Source: Mesoterricola silvestris (GTDB lineage: Bacteria; Acidobacteriota; Holophagae; Holophagales; Holophagaceae). Taken from it: DNA of 64,000 nucleotides. Each line of letters opens with the position of its first letter. Position 1 is the first letter of the stretch. The translations under genes and the position numbers were made by a program. This document shows, one piece after another, positions 44,794 to 52,037 of the stretch. The DNA is taken from NCBI RefSeq assembly GCF_030295405.1, contig NZ_AP027080.1:3146001-3210000 (forward strand), given 5' to 3'. The notes under the pieces are model-generated. The model was given only the letters and a program-made list of their open reading frames with translations, was not told the DNA's origin and ran no database searches.

Positions 44794-45771
44794 ATGGATC
44801 CCGTGATGTCCGACCTCGACCAGAAGATCGGCGGATGCTTCTCCGAAAGCATGTCGAGCGTGTTCTCCATGCTCACGGGCCGGGAGTTCGCCATCAAGCC
44901 CCAGGACGGCAACACCCTGGACCACGTGGGCGTCTCGGTGCTCCACCAGGCCACGGTGGTGTACGTGAAGGCCCACTACACCAAGGGCATGACCGGCACC
45001 CTCCTCTTCGCCCTCCCCCTCAAGGAGGGCACCATGCTGGTGGACCTCATGCTGGGCGGGGACGGCACCCCCTCCACCGAGCTCGCCGGCGACAGCCGGG
45101 ACGCCCTGGCCGAGACCTTCAACCAGATCATGGGTTCGGCCAACCAGGCCCTCTCCGACCTGGCCGGCGAGACCCTCTCCATCTCCAACGTGGAGATCTT
45201 CTCCGCCGAGGGCGGCGATTCCAGCGGCCTCGAGGAGATCATGGGCCCCGGCCCCTTCTACGACCTGCCCCTGGAGACGAGCCAGGAGAGCCTGGGCACC
45301 GTCATCCACCTCCTGATCCCCGACCTGCTCATCCAGCAGCTCAAGCGCAAGCTGGGCATCGGCGAGGCCCCCGCGGCCCCCGCCCCCGCCGCCCCCGAGC
45401 CCCCCGGTCGCCGCCGCCGCCGCGGCCCCGCCCCCGCGCCGCCGGAGCCCCGCCCCGGCCCCGCGGCCGTCCCCGCCGCGGGCCCCCAGCGCCAGGCCTC
45501 CACCGTGGAAACGGGCAACCTGGACCTGCTCCTGGACATCGAACTGCCCCTCATGGTCCGCATGGGCCAAACCGAAATGCAGCTGGGGGAACTGCTCAAG
45601 CTCACCCCCGGTTCCATCCTCGAACTGAACCGCGCCGCCGACGCCCCCGTGGAGCTGCTGGTCAACAGCAAGCTCATCGCCCGGGGCGAAGTGGTGGTGG
45701 TGGACGGCAACTTCGCCTTCCGCATAACCGAAATCGAAAGCACCGACGCCCGCATCCGGAGCCTCGTCTAA
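44794..45771 (+). CDS. fliN: Motor switch protein FliN with CheC/CheX-like N-domain (FliY-like)
   Basis: 325 residues. Residues 1-190 resemble the CheC/CheX/FliY phosphatase-like fold (ALAETFNQIMGSANQALSDLAG carries an ExxN pattern like the catalytic motif of CheC). A Pro/Ala/Arg-rich linker (about 192-238) leads to a C-terminal SpoA domain typical of FliN (LDIELPLMVRMGQTEMQLGELLKLTPGSILEL). It forms the C ring with FliM and may also dephosphorylate CheY, as FliY does; the second part is inference. The gene starts one base after the fliM stop. Confidence 0.9.
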   Translation: MDPVMSDLDQKIGGCFSESMSSVFSMLTGREFAIKPQDGNTLDHVGVSVLHQATVVYVKAHYTKGMTGTLLFALPLKEGTMLVDLMLGGDGTPSTELAGDSRDALAETFNQIMGSANQALSDLAGETLSISNVEIFSAEGGDSSGLEEIMGPGPFYDLPLETSQESLGTVIHLLIPDLLIQQLKRKLGIGEAPAAPAPAAPEPPGRRRRRGPAPAPPEPRPGPAAVPAAGPQRQASTVETGNLDLLLDIELPLMVRMGQTEMQLGELLKLTPGSILELNRAADAPVELLVNSKLIARGEVVVVDGNFAFRITEIESTDARIRSLV

Positions 45772-45795
45772 GGGGGGGCGTACGGGTTCCGGACT

Positions 45796-46018
45796 TGCGC
45801 CAGGGATTCGCTGACGCAGGCAAGCTGCGTCAGCGGATGGGCTCGCCTTGAGGGTGTGGTGGGTGTTGCCACACTCCGGCTTCGATGGACGGGCCGGGGC
45901 TTGGGGGAGCTGGGCTCTCTGGATGGGCCTAGGGTTCAGCGACACGCTTCGAGTTTTGCGGGATGGGGGGCGGGGCGCGCCGACGCAAGGTTGTTTGCGT
46001 CAGCGAATTTCTGGCGCA
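45796..46018. repeat. 223-bp element with 40-bp terminal inverted repeats
   Basis: Bases 45796-45835 and the reverse complement of about 45978-46018 align with only a few mismatches (both begin TGCGCCAG, then ATTCGCTGACGCA). Each end can also fold on itself: CTGACGCA with TGCGTCAG on the left and GACGCAA with TTTGCGTC on the right. No gene lies inside. The form is that of a miniature non-autonomous element or a composite extragenic palindrome; no target duplication was identified. Confidence 0.6.
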
Positions 46019-46060
46019 CGTCTGGGACATGGGCGACATGCGGGTCAACCCTTCAGGGGA

Positions 46061-46080
46061 GTGTGGCAAATTTGCCACAC
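46061..46080. promoter_or_regulatory. Perfect 20-bp palindrome upstream of glmS
   Basis: GTGTGGCAAATTTGCCACAC is a perfect palindrome, 46 bases before the -35 element of the proposed glmS promoter. It has the size and symmetry of a dimeric regulator site. A weaker inverted repeat, CCACACGC/GCGTGTGG, follows at about 46088-46112. Confidence 0.5.
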
Positions 46081-46125
46081 CTTGCGCCACACGCATGGCT
46101 ACGGCGTGTGGGTGAATGAACCACA

Positions 46126-46154
46126 TTGGCAAAATCCTGCAAATGGGATCTACT
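46126..46154 (+). promoter_or_regulatory. Proposed sigma-70 promoter of glmS
   Basis: TTGGCA (46126-46131), a 17-base spacer and TCTACT (46149-46154). Transcription would begin near 46161, followed by AGGAG and the glmS ATG at 46179. Confidence 0.45.
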
Positions 46155-46178
46155 TGGGGCTGAAACCAGGAGCTCCCC

Positions 46179-48011
46179 ATGTGCGGAATCGTCGGATACA
46201 TCGGCAGCGAAGGCGCGGCGCCCATTCTCGTTGAGGGGCTGAAGAGCCTGGAGTACCGGGGGTATGACAGCGCGGGGATCGCGCTGGCTCCTGGGGGCGG
46301 GGAGTTCCGGATCACGCGGGCCTCGGGGAAGTTGCGCAATCTCCAGAACCGGGTGGATATGAACGATCCGGCCACCACCGGGATCGGGCACACGCGGTGG
46401 GCCACCCATGGGCGGCCCACGGAGGAGAATGCGCATCCCCACCGCAGCGCCGATGGGCAGGTGGTGGCGGTGCACAACGGGATCTTCGAGAACTTCCTGG
46501 AGCTGCGGGCTGAGCTCAAGGGGGCGGGGCATACCTTCGTCACTGAGACCGACACCGAGTGCTTCCCCGTCATGGTCTCCCAGATCATGCGCACCGAACC
46601 TGATTTCAAGGAGGCCTTCCGCCTCGCCGTGGGGCGCATGCACGGGATCTATGCCATCGGGTGCCTGCTGGCCACCGACCCCGGGCGCATCCTCGTGGGG
46701 CGCAGTGGGCCCCCCCTCGTCATCGGGCTGGGCGACGGCGAGAACTTCATCGCCTCGGACGTGGTTCCCCTGCTCCGGCACACCCGGCGGGTCATCTACC
46801 TGGAGGACGGCGATCTGGCGGAGATCACCCGGGACGCCGTCACCATCTTCCGCCAGGACGGGAGCCCCGTGGAGCGGCCCGTCTTCGTGGTGCCCTTCGA
46901 CCCCGTCGCGGCCGAAAAGGGCGGTTTCAAGCACTTCATGCAGAAGGAGATCTTCGAGCAGCCCCTGGCGGTGTCCAACACCCTCCTGGACCGGCTGCCC
47001 CTGGACGGCGGCGGCGTGCCCCTGGGGCTCGCCTTCACCGATGAGGAGCTGCGGAGCTTCCAGCGCATCACCATCCTCGCCTGCGGCACCAGCCGCCACG
47101 CGGGCCTGGTGGGCCAGTTCTACCTGGAGCAGCTGGCCCGCATCGGCGTGGAAGTGGACTACGGCTCCGAGTACCGCTACCGGGACCCCGTCGTCATGGC
47201 CGACACCCTGGCCATCGGCATCACCCAGAGCGGCGAGACCGCGGACACCCTGGCCGCCATGAAGGAGGCCGCCGCCCGCGGCGCCCGGGGCATGGCCATC
47301 TGCAATGTCCAGGGCTCCACCGCCGCGCGCCTCGCCGAGGCCACCCTCCTCACCCACGCCGGCCCCGAGATCGGCGTCGCCTCCACCAAGGCCTTCACCA
47401 CCCAGCTCGTGGTCCTGCTGCTCCTGGCCCTGCGCCTGGGCGAGGCCCGGGGCACCCTGGACCCCGCCGTGCGCGCCGAGATCATCCAGGCCCTGCGCGA
47501 ACTCCCCGCCCTCCTGGAACGGGTGGCCTCCACGGAGCGCAAGATCCACCAGTGGGCCCAGAAGTGGCATGAGGCCACCGATTTCCTCTACCTGGGCCGG
47601 GGCCCCCTCTACCCCATCGCCCTGGAAGGCGCCCTGAAGCTCAAGGAGCTCTCCTACATCCACGCCGAGGGCTATCCCGCCGGCGAAATGAAGCACGGCC
47701 CCATCGCCCTCATCGACCGCCACCTGCCCATCGTGGCCGTCATGCCCCGGGACGCCCACCGGGAGAAGGTCCTCTCCAACCTCCAGGAGGCCGCCGCCCG
47801 CGACGGCCGCATCCTGGCCCTGGTGGAGGAGGGCGACACCGGCCTGGACCACATCGCCGAGGACGTCCTGCACCTCCCCAAGGTCAACCCCTGGCTGGCG
47901 CCCATCCTCTACGTGGTGCCCCTCCAGCTCCTCAGCTACCACATCGCCGTCATCCGCGGCTGCGACGTGGACCAGCCCCGGAACCTCGCCAAGAGCGTCA
48001 CCGTGGAATGA
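46179..48011 (+). CDS. glmS: Glucosamine-6-phosphate synthase
   Basis: 610 residues. The N-terminal glutaminase starts MCGIVGYIGSEGAAPIL with catalytic Cys2 exposed after Met removal; TRWATHGRPTEENAHPH and the amidotransferase core follow. Two SIS domains (about 290-425 and 460-600) show ILACGTSRHAGLVGQF, ITQSGETADTLAAM, and the end DVDQPRNLAKSVTVE is diagnostic. It makes glucosamine 6-phosphate from fructose 6-phosphate and glutamine for cell-wall and lipid synthesis. The upstream leader is too short and lacks the conserved core of a glmS ribozyme. Confidence 0.96.
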   Translation: MCGIVGYIGSEGAAPILVEGLKSLEYRGYDSAGIALAPGGGEFRITRASGKLRNLQNRVDMNDPATTGIGHTRWATHGRPTEENAHPHRSADGQVVAVHNGIFENFLELRAELKGAGHTFVTETDTECFPVMVSQIMRTEPDFKEAFRLAVGRMHGIYAIGCLLATDPGRILVGRSGPPLVIGLGDGENFIASDVVPLLRHTRRVIYLEDGDLAEITRDAVTIFRQDGSPVERPVFVVPFDPVAAEKGGFKHFMQKEIFEQPLAVSNTLLDRLPLDGGGVPLGLAFTDEELRSFQRITILACGTSRHAGLVGQFYLEQLARIGVEVDYGSEYRYRDPVVMADTLAIGITQSGETADTLAAMKEAAARGARGMAICNVQGSTAARLAEATLLTHAGPEIGVASTKAFTTQLVVLLLLALRLGEARGTLDPAVRAEIIQALRELPALLERVASTERKIHQWAQKWHEATDFLYLGRGPLYPIALEGALKLKELSYIHAEGYPAGEMKHGPIALIDRHLPIVAVMPRDAHREKVLSNLQEAAARDGRILALVEEGDTGLDHIAEDVLHLPKVNPWLAPILYVVPLQLLSYHIAVIRGCDVDQPRNLAKSVTVE

Positions 48012-48030
48012 TCCCCGGTTATCCTGGGGC

Positions 48031-48579
48031 ATGCCCGCCCGATCCGCCCCCAAACGCAACGTGGCCCTGGTGCTCCTATGGACGGTGGTCCTGCTCACCG
48101 CTTGGCTGGTCGCGGTGCAGTTCGCCCTCATCGCCTTCGCCCACCAGGGCGAATGGCAGTGGCCCGACGTCTACCGCGCCGAAGTGGTGGAGGTCTTCAA
48201 GGACACCTCCAACGCCTTCACCCGCGACGTCTACGTCACCATCGACGGCGAACTGGAGACCATCACCCTCCCCAAGCCCGACGCCGCCCGCCTCCAGCCC
48301 CACGACACCATCCGCGTCCTGGACAACTTCTACGCCACCCCCCTGCGCCCCGCCCAGTTCATCCTCACTCCCCGCCGGGTCCTGGCCGAGTACCCCGAGA
48401 TCCTCCTCCTCCTGGCCCTCCTGGCCATCCAGCTCATCCGCCGCTCCCGCTGGGGCCTCATCCCCGACCCGCCCCCCGTCCCCGAAGCCGAGAAGAAGGT
48501 CTACCGCGACACCTTCCACCAGCGCGCCCAGCGCCACGGCGAGAACCCCTCGACAAACCCGCCCGATGCGCTAGAATAA
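48031..48579 (+). CDS. Small membrane protein of unknown function
   Basis: 182 residues with a helix near 11-35 and another near 126-142, and a soluble beta-rich segment between (VYRAEVVEVFKDTSNAFTRDVYVTIDGE). The arrangement suggests an extracytoplasmic domain between two anchors. No family recognised. Follows glmS by 19 bases and probably shares its transcript. The tRNA promoter overlaps its 3' end. Confidence 0.65.
   Translation: MPARSAPKRNVALVLLWTVVLLTAWLVAVQFALIAFAHQGEWQWPDVYRAEVVEVFKDTSNAFTRDVYVTIDGELETITLPKPDAARLQPHDTIRVLDNFYATPLRPAQFILTPRRVLAEYPEILLLLALLAIQLIRRSRWGLIPDPPPVPEAEKKVYRDTFHQRAQRHGENPSTNPPDALE
48550..48577 (+). promoter_or_regulatory. Promoter of tRNA-Val
   Basis: TCGACA (48550-48555), 16-base spacer, TAGAAT (48572-48577). 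It lies inside the end of the preceding coding region; the tRNA begins 16 bases after the -10. Confidence 0.6.
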
Positions 48580-48593
48580 AGCTTCGTCGTTTT

Positions 48594-48669
48594 TGGCGCG
48601 TAGCTCAGGGGTTAGAGCACTACCTTGACACGGTAGGGGTCGGTGGTTCGATTCCACTCGCGCCAACCA
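48594..48669 (+). tRNA. tRNA-Val (anticodon GAC)
   Basis: A 76-base cloverleaf: acceptor TGGCGCG pairs with CGCGCCA, D stem GCTC/GAGC, anticodon stem CTACC/GGTAG with loop TTGACAC (anticodon GAC), T stem GGTGG/CCACT with loop TTCGATT, discriminator A and an encoded CCA end. It reads GUC and GUU valine codons. Confidence 0.95.
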
Positions 48670-48682
48670 AAGAAGAGAAAGT

Positions 48683-48718
48683 AAACAGGGCACCCTCGGG
48701 TGCCCTGTTTCTTCGTTT
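48683..48718 (+). terminator. Rho-independent terminator after tRNA-Val
   Basis: AAACAGGGCACC (48683-48694) pairs exactly with GGTGCCCTGTTT (48699-48710) around CTCG, followed by CTTCGTTT. It closes the glmS/tRNA unit and marks the left edge of the accessory island. Confidence 0.88.
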
Positions 48719-48796
48719 GAGTGCGGAATACTCAAGGTCCCGGGACTCCGGTGAAGGATTGCGCGAAGCTCCCGCTTGAAGTGTGACCAAGGTCCA

Positions 48797-48825
48797 TTGA
48801 CCAATTGAGAGCATATGCTCATTAT
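48797..48825 (+). promoter_or_regulatory. Promoter with palindromic operator in the spacer
   Basis: TTGACC (48797-48802), a 17-base spacer and CATTAT (48820-48825) form a sigma-70-like promoter 18 bases before the start of the plus-strand island. The perfect palindrome GAGCATATGCTC (48809-48820) fills the spacer, the classic place for a repressor. AGAGCATATGCTCATT recurs with one change in front of the SCO1 operon at 59.25 kb. Confidence 0.65.
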
Positions 48826-48842
48826 TAATCCAGAGGTTTCCC

Positions 48843-48989
48843 ATGCCCGCCACCCCCACCCGAATCGCGATCACCTGTGAGGGTCCGGCCGTGTCGGATC
48901 CCGTGGATCCCTGGTTCGGAAAGGCGGGCGAGGCCGCCGAACCGTTCAAGGCCGGCCGGCTCGCCTTTTCCGACGCCCCAGGCGAGTAG
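48843..48989 (+). CDS. Truncated NifX/COG1433-type protein
   Basis: 48 residues. The start RIAITCEGPAVSDPVDPWFG matches the N-terminus of dinitrogenase iron-molybdenum cofactor (COG1433) proteins, whose full length is 100-130 residues; here the reading frame stops after the first strand-helix, so the glycine-rich cofactor-binding half is missing. AGAGG lies before the ATG. Either a remnant or a minimal peptide kept as leader of the operon. First gene behind the operator-bearing promoter. Confidence 0.55.
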   Translation: MPATPTRIAITCEGPAVSDPVDPWFGKAGEAAEPFKAGRLAFSDAPGE

Positions 48990-48998
48990 GGGCCGGCC

Positions 48999-49559
48999 AT
49001 GATCGTCACGGTGGCCAGCGGCAAGGAGGGGACGGGCAAGACGCTGGTCTCGGCGTCCCTGGCCTCGGTGTGGCTGCGGCCGGTGCACGGACTGCGGCAT
49101 CTGCGCGGACGTCTGCGCCTTCGGCGCTATCCGCGCCGAGGGCGGGCGCCGGATCGTCGACACCACCCATTGCGAGGGCTGCAAGGTGTGCGTGGCGTTC
49201 TGCCCGGAACAGGCCATCGCGTTTCCCGAGCGCCTGTGCGGCACCTGGTTCGAGAGCACCACGCGGTTCAGGCCCAGGGTCCACGCCCAGCTCGACCCCG
49301 GGCAGGAGAACTCCGGCAAGCTGGTCGCCCTTCTCAAGACCAAGGCCCGGGCTACCGGGCAGCCATCGAAGCCTTCTGCCGGACCCGGGCGATCCCCGTG
49401 GCCGGCCACCTGCCCTACGATTCGGCCGTGCCCGGGGCCATGGTCCGGGCCCAGGCCGTGACCGAGGGCCCAGACACGCCGTTCGGGGCCCAGGTCCGCC
49501 GGATCTGGTCGAACCTCCAACCCCTCCTCGAAACACCTTCCACGGAGATCCATCCATGA
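48999..49559 (+). pseudogene. Decayed MinD-type ATPase with ferredoxin domain (COG1149)
   Basis: Pieces of one protein lie in two frames. Frame 1 begins MIVTVASGKEGTGKTLVSASLA, the deviant Walker A of MinD/NBP35 ATPases. From 49084 the next frame gives two ferredoxin motifs, CTDCGICADVCAFGA and CEGCKVCVAFCPEQA, then CGTWFESTTRFRPRV...LDPGQENSGKLVALLKTKA. From about 49355 the first frame resumes with the C-terminal AIEAFCRTRAIPVAGHLPYD. The stretch between Walker A and ferredoxin and the Walker B/switch region before the C-terminus are missing, so frameshifts and deletions have both occurred. Such ATPases are components of ORP-type loci. Confidence 0.78.
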
Positions 49560-49942
49560 CCAAGTCCCGCATCGCCATCCCCTCCTCCCTCCCCGGCGGC
49601 CTCCAGGCCCAGGTGGGGGCCCACTTCGGCCACTGCGACGTCTACACGATGATCGACGTGGAAGACGGCCTCATCACCCAGGTGGGCCTTCTACCCCCCG
49701 TGCCTCACGAGCAGGGCGGGTGCCTGGCGGCCGTGAACCACCTGGCCCTGGCCGGCGCCACCGTGCTCATCGCCGGCGGCCTGGGCCTTCGCCCCCTAAT
49801 GGGTTTCAACCAGGCGGGCATCGAGGTCTACCGCGGCACCGCCTTCCCCAACGTGGAGGACGCGGTGAAAGCCATGATCAAGGGCGACCTCGAACGCTTC
49901 ACCCGCGAATTCACCTGCGGCGGCGGCCAGGGGCACAACTAG
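49556..49942 (+). CDS. NifX/COG1433 cofactor-binding-type protein
   Basis: 128 residues, full length for the family. RIAIPSSLP, VGAHFGHCDVYTMIDVEDG, HEQGGCLAAVNHLALAGATVLIAGGLGLRPL and the end EFTCGGGQGHN are the hallmarks of the dinitrogenase iron-molybdenum cofactor fold, related to the orange protein that binds a Mo-Cu-S cluster and to NifX/NifB C-domains. The HFGHCD and CGGG cysteines are candidate cluster contacts. It starts at the end of the ATPase pseudogene. Confidence 0.85.
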   Translation: MTKSRIAIPSSLPGGLQAQVGAHFGHCDVYTMIDVEDGLITQVGLLPPVPHEQGGCLAAVNHLALAGATVLIAGGLGLRPLMGFNQAGIEVYRGTAFPNVEDAVKAMIKGDLERFTREFTCGGGQGHN

Positions 49943-49944
49943 CC

Positions 49945-50811
49945 ATGAGAATCGCCTTGATCACTCCGCGGGAGGAAGGCCTGTCCGCCTTCCGGGCCGG
50001 CCTTGAGGGCCGCAACGCCCGGATCGAGTGCTACCGGGACGACATCGACTTCCTCCAGACGGCCCGCAGCCGCACCTGGGACCTTGTAATCGTGGACGGC
50101 CTGTACACGCCCTTCCACGGGATCCTGGAACGCCTGCTGGAAATCAACGCCAGCCTGAACACCGCCGTCATCACGAACCTGTCCGCGGAGGCCTTCCACG
50201 AGGCCGGCGAGGGCCTGGGCATCCTCGCGGCTCTGCCGGCCAAGCCCGCGGCGGCGGACGTGGATCCGCTCCTGGCGAGATTGCGGGCCATCGGCGGGCT
50301 GGACCCCGCGGTGGAGGAGGCCCAGGCGCGCCTGGACGCCGCGCGCTTCCGGCACCACCCGCACTGCGTGGTGTGCTGGGACCGCCATCCCTTCGGCCTG
50401 CAGGTGGACTACCGGGTCACCGGCGTCCACCGCGTGGAAGGGGCTTTCGGCTGCGGCAAATCCTATGAAGGCTACGAGGGCCTCGTCCACGGCGGCGTCG
50501 TCTCCAGCCTCCTGGACGGGGCCATGGCCAGTTGCATGCTCGCCATGGGGCTGGAGGCCTACACCGCGGAGATGCGGGTGCGCTTCCGTGGCCCGGTGCG
50601 AACCGGGCGGCCGGCGGTTCTGAAGGGCGAATGGGTCCGGGGGGAGGGACCCCTGCACCTGCTCACCGCCACCCTCGAACAGGAAGGGAAGGTCCGGGCG
50701 ACGGCACGGGCCAAATTCTATCAGGTCAGGTTGGACGCGGATCCGGCCCCCCTGCCCAGGGGCGGCGGCATGCGGTATCTGCTGAGCCAGGCCCGGAAAC
50801 GTCTCGTCTGA
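49945..50811 (+). CDS. Receiver-like domain fused to hotdog thioesterase
   Basis: 288 residues. Residues 1-115 follow the receiver alpha/beta order (MRIALITPREEGL, TWDLVIVDGLYTP, TAVITNLSAEAF), with an Asp at the usual phosphorylation strand but no standard acidic pair, so it may be a pseudo-receiver. Residues 140-260 are a PaaI-type hotdog domain: HCVVCWDRHPFGLQVDYRV, YEGLVHGGVVSSLLDGAMASC and TAEMRVRFRGPVRTG. The hotdog domain would hydrolyse or bind an acyl-CoA. I do not know this domain pair as an assigned family. Lies two bases after the NifX-type gene. Confidence 0.7.
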   Translation: MRIALITPREEGLSAFRAGLEGRNARIECYRDDIDFLQTARSRTWDLVIVDGLYTPFHGILERLLEINASLNTAVITNLSAEAFHEAGEGLGILAALPAKPAAADVDPLLARLRAIGGLDPAVEEAQARLDAARFRHHPHCVVCWDRHPFGLQVDYRVTGVHRVEGAFGCGKSYEGYEGLVHGGVVSSLLDGAMASCMLAMGLEAYTAEMRVRFRGPVRTGRPAVLKGEWVRGEGPLHLLTATLEQEGKVRATARAKFYQVRLDADPAPLPRGGGMRYLLSQARKRLV

Positions 50812-50825
50812 ACCCAGGAGCCCCC

Positions 50826-52010
50826 ATGGACACCCAAACCAAAGGTTTCAACACCAAGCTCGTCCACGCGGGCATCCGCGAGGATGCCCACGGCAGCGTC
50901 GTGACGCCCATCTACCAGACCTCCACCTTCGCCTTCCGGAACGCCCAGCAGGGCGCGGACCGCTTCGCGGGCCGGGAGGACGGCTACATCTACACCCGCA
51001 TCGGCAATCCCACCACCGCGGCCCTGGAGGAGAACGTCGCCCAGCTGGAGAACGGCTTCGGGGCCACGGCCATGGCCAGCGGCATGGGCGCGGTGAGCAC
51101 CGTGTACCTCGCCCTCCTGAACGCGGGCGATCACGTGGTCAGCACGGACTCCGTGTACGGCCCCAGCCGCGGCCTCATGGAAAAGCACATGAGCCGGTTC
51201 AAGGTCGAATCCACCTACGTGGACACCTCCGACCTGGAGAACCTGCGCCGGGCCATGCGGCCCGCGACGAAGCTGGTGTACGTGGAGACCCCCAGCAATC
51301 CCGCCATGTCCGTCACGGACATCCGCGCCGCCGCGGAGATCGCCCACGCCGCCGGGGCCCTGCTGGTGGTGGACAACACCTTCGCCAGCCCCCACCTGCA
51401 GAAGCCCCTGGACCTGGGCGCGGACGTGGTGCTGCACTCCGTGACCAAGTTCATCAACGGCCACGCCGACATCGTCGGCGGCATCGTCGTGGCGAACACC
51501 GAGGCCCTGCACAAGCAGCTCCGGGCCATGCTCGTGAACCTGGGCGCGAACATGGATCCGCACCAGGCCTACATGGTCAGCCGCGGCCTCAAGACCCTGG
51601 CCCTGCGGGTGGAGCGCGCCCAGGAGAACGCCCAGGTGGTGGCGGGCTGGCTGGCCAAGCACCCCGCCATCGCGTGGGTGCGCTACGTGGGCCTGCCATC
51701 CCACCCCCAGTTCGAACTGGCCAGGCGCCAGATGTCGGGCCCCGGCTCCATGATCGCCTTCGAGCTCAAGGGCGGCACCGAGGCCGGCAGGGTCCTCATG
51801 GACAACGTCCACCTGGCGGGCCTCGCGGTCTCACTGGGGGGCGTGGAGACCCTGATCAGCCATCCCGCCTCCATGACGCACGCCGGCATGGCCCGGGAGG
51901 ACCGCCTTGAGGCGGGCATCACGGACGGACTGGTCCGCCTGTCGGTGGGCATCGAGGACCTGGAGGACATTATCCAGGACCTGGAGCAGGCCCTGGCCCG
52001 CGTCCACTGA
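50826..52010 (+). CDS. PLP-dependent gamma-lyase (methionine/cystathionine type)
   Basis: 394 residues of the Cys/Met metabolism PLP family. PLP Lys208 lies in LHSVTKFINGHADIVGG, and YIYTRIGNPTTAALE contains the cofactor phosphate-binding Tyr and Arg. Methionine gamma-lyases carry Cys in the YGC motif; here it is YGP (111-113), so either cystathionine gamma-lyase or a methionine/homocysteine lyase is possible. It would release a thiol or hydrogen sulfide plus a 2-oxo acid. In this operon it may act as a sulfur donor for the IscU-Mrp protein. Confidence 0.85.
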   Translation: MDTQTKGFNTKLVHAGIREDAHGSVVTPIYQTSTFAFRNAQQGADRFAGREDGYIYTRIGNPTTAALEENVAQLENGFGATAMASGMGAVSTVYLALLNAGDHVVSTDSVYGPSRGLMEKHMSRFKVESTYVDTSDLENLRRAMRPATKLVYVETPSNPAMSVTDIRAAAEIAHAAGALLVVDNTFASPHLQKPLDLGADVVLHSVTKFINGHADIVGGIVVANTEALHKQLRAMLVNLGANMDPHQAYMVSRGLKTLALRVERAQENAQVVAGWLAKHPAIAWVRYVGLPSHPQFELARRQMSGPGSMIAFELKGGTEAGRVLMDNVHLAGLAVSLGGVETLISHPASMTHAGMAREDRLEAGITDGLVRLSVGIEDLEDIIQDLEQALARVH

Positions 52011-52037
52011 AGCTTTCCCCTTTCCCTAGGAGTCGCC

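Noticed and set aside
46124-46142. Sigma-54 promoter before glmS (TTGGCAAAATCCTGCAA)
   Set aside because: GG and GC are nine rather than ten bases apart, and this spacing is strict; the sequence fits a sigma-70 -35 element better.
46081-46178. glmS ribozyme/riboswitch
   Set aside because: The leader is short and lacks the conserved ribozyme core and cleavage site; only simple inverted repeats are present.
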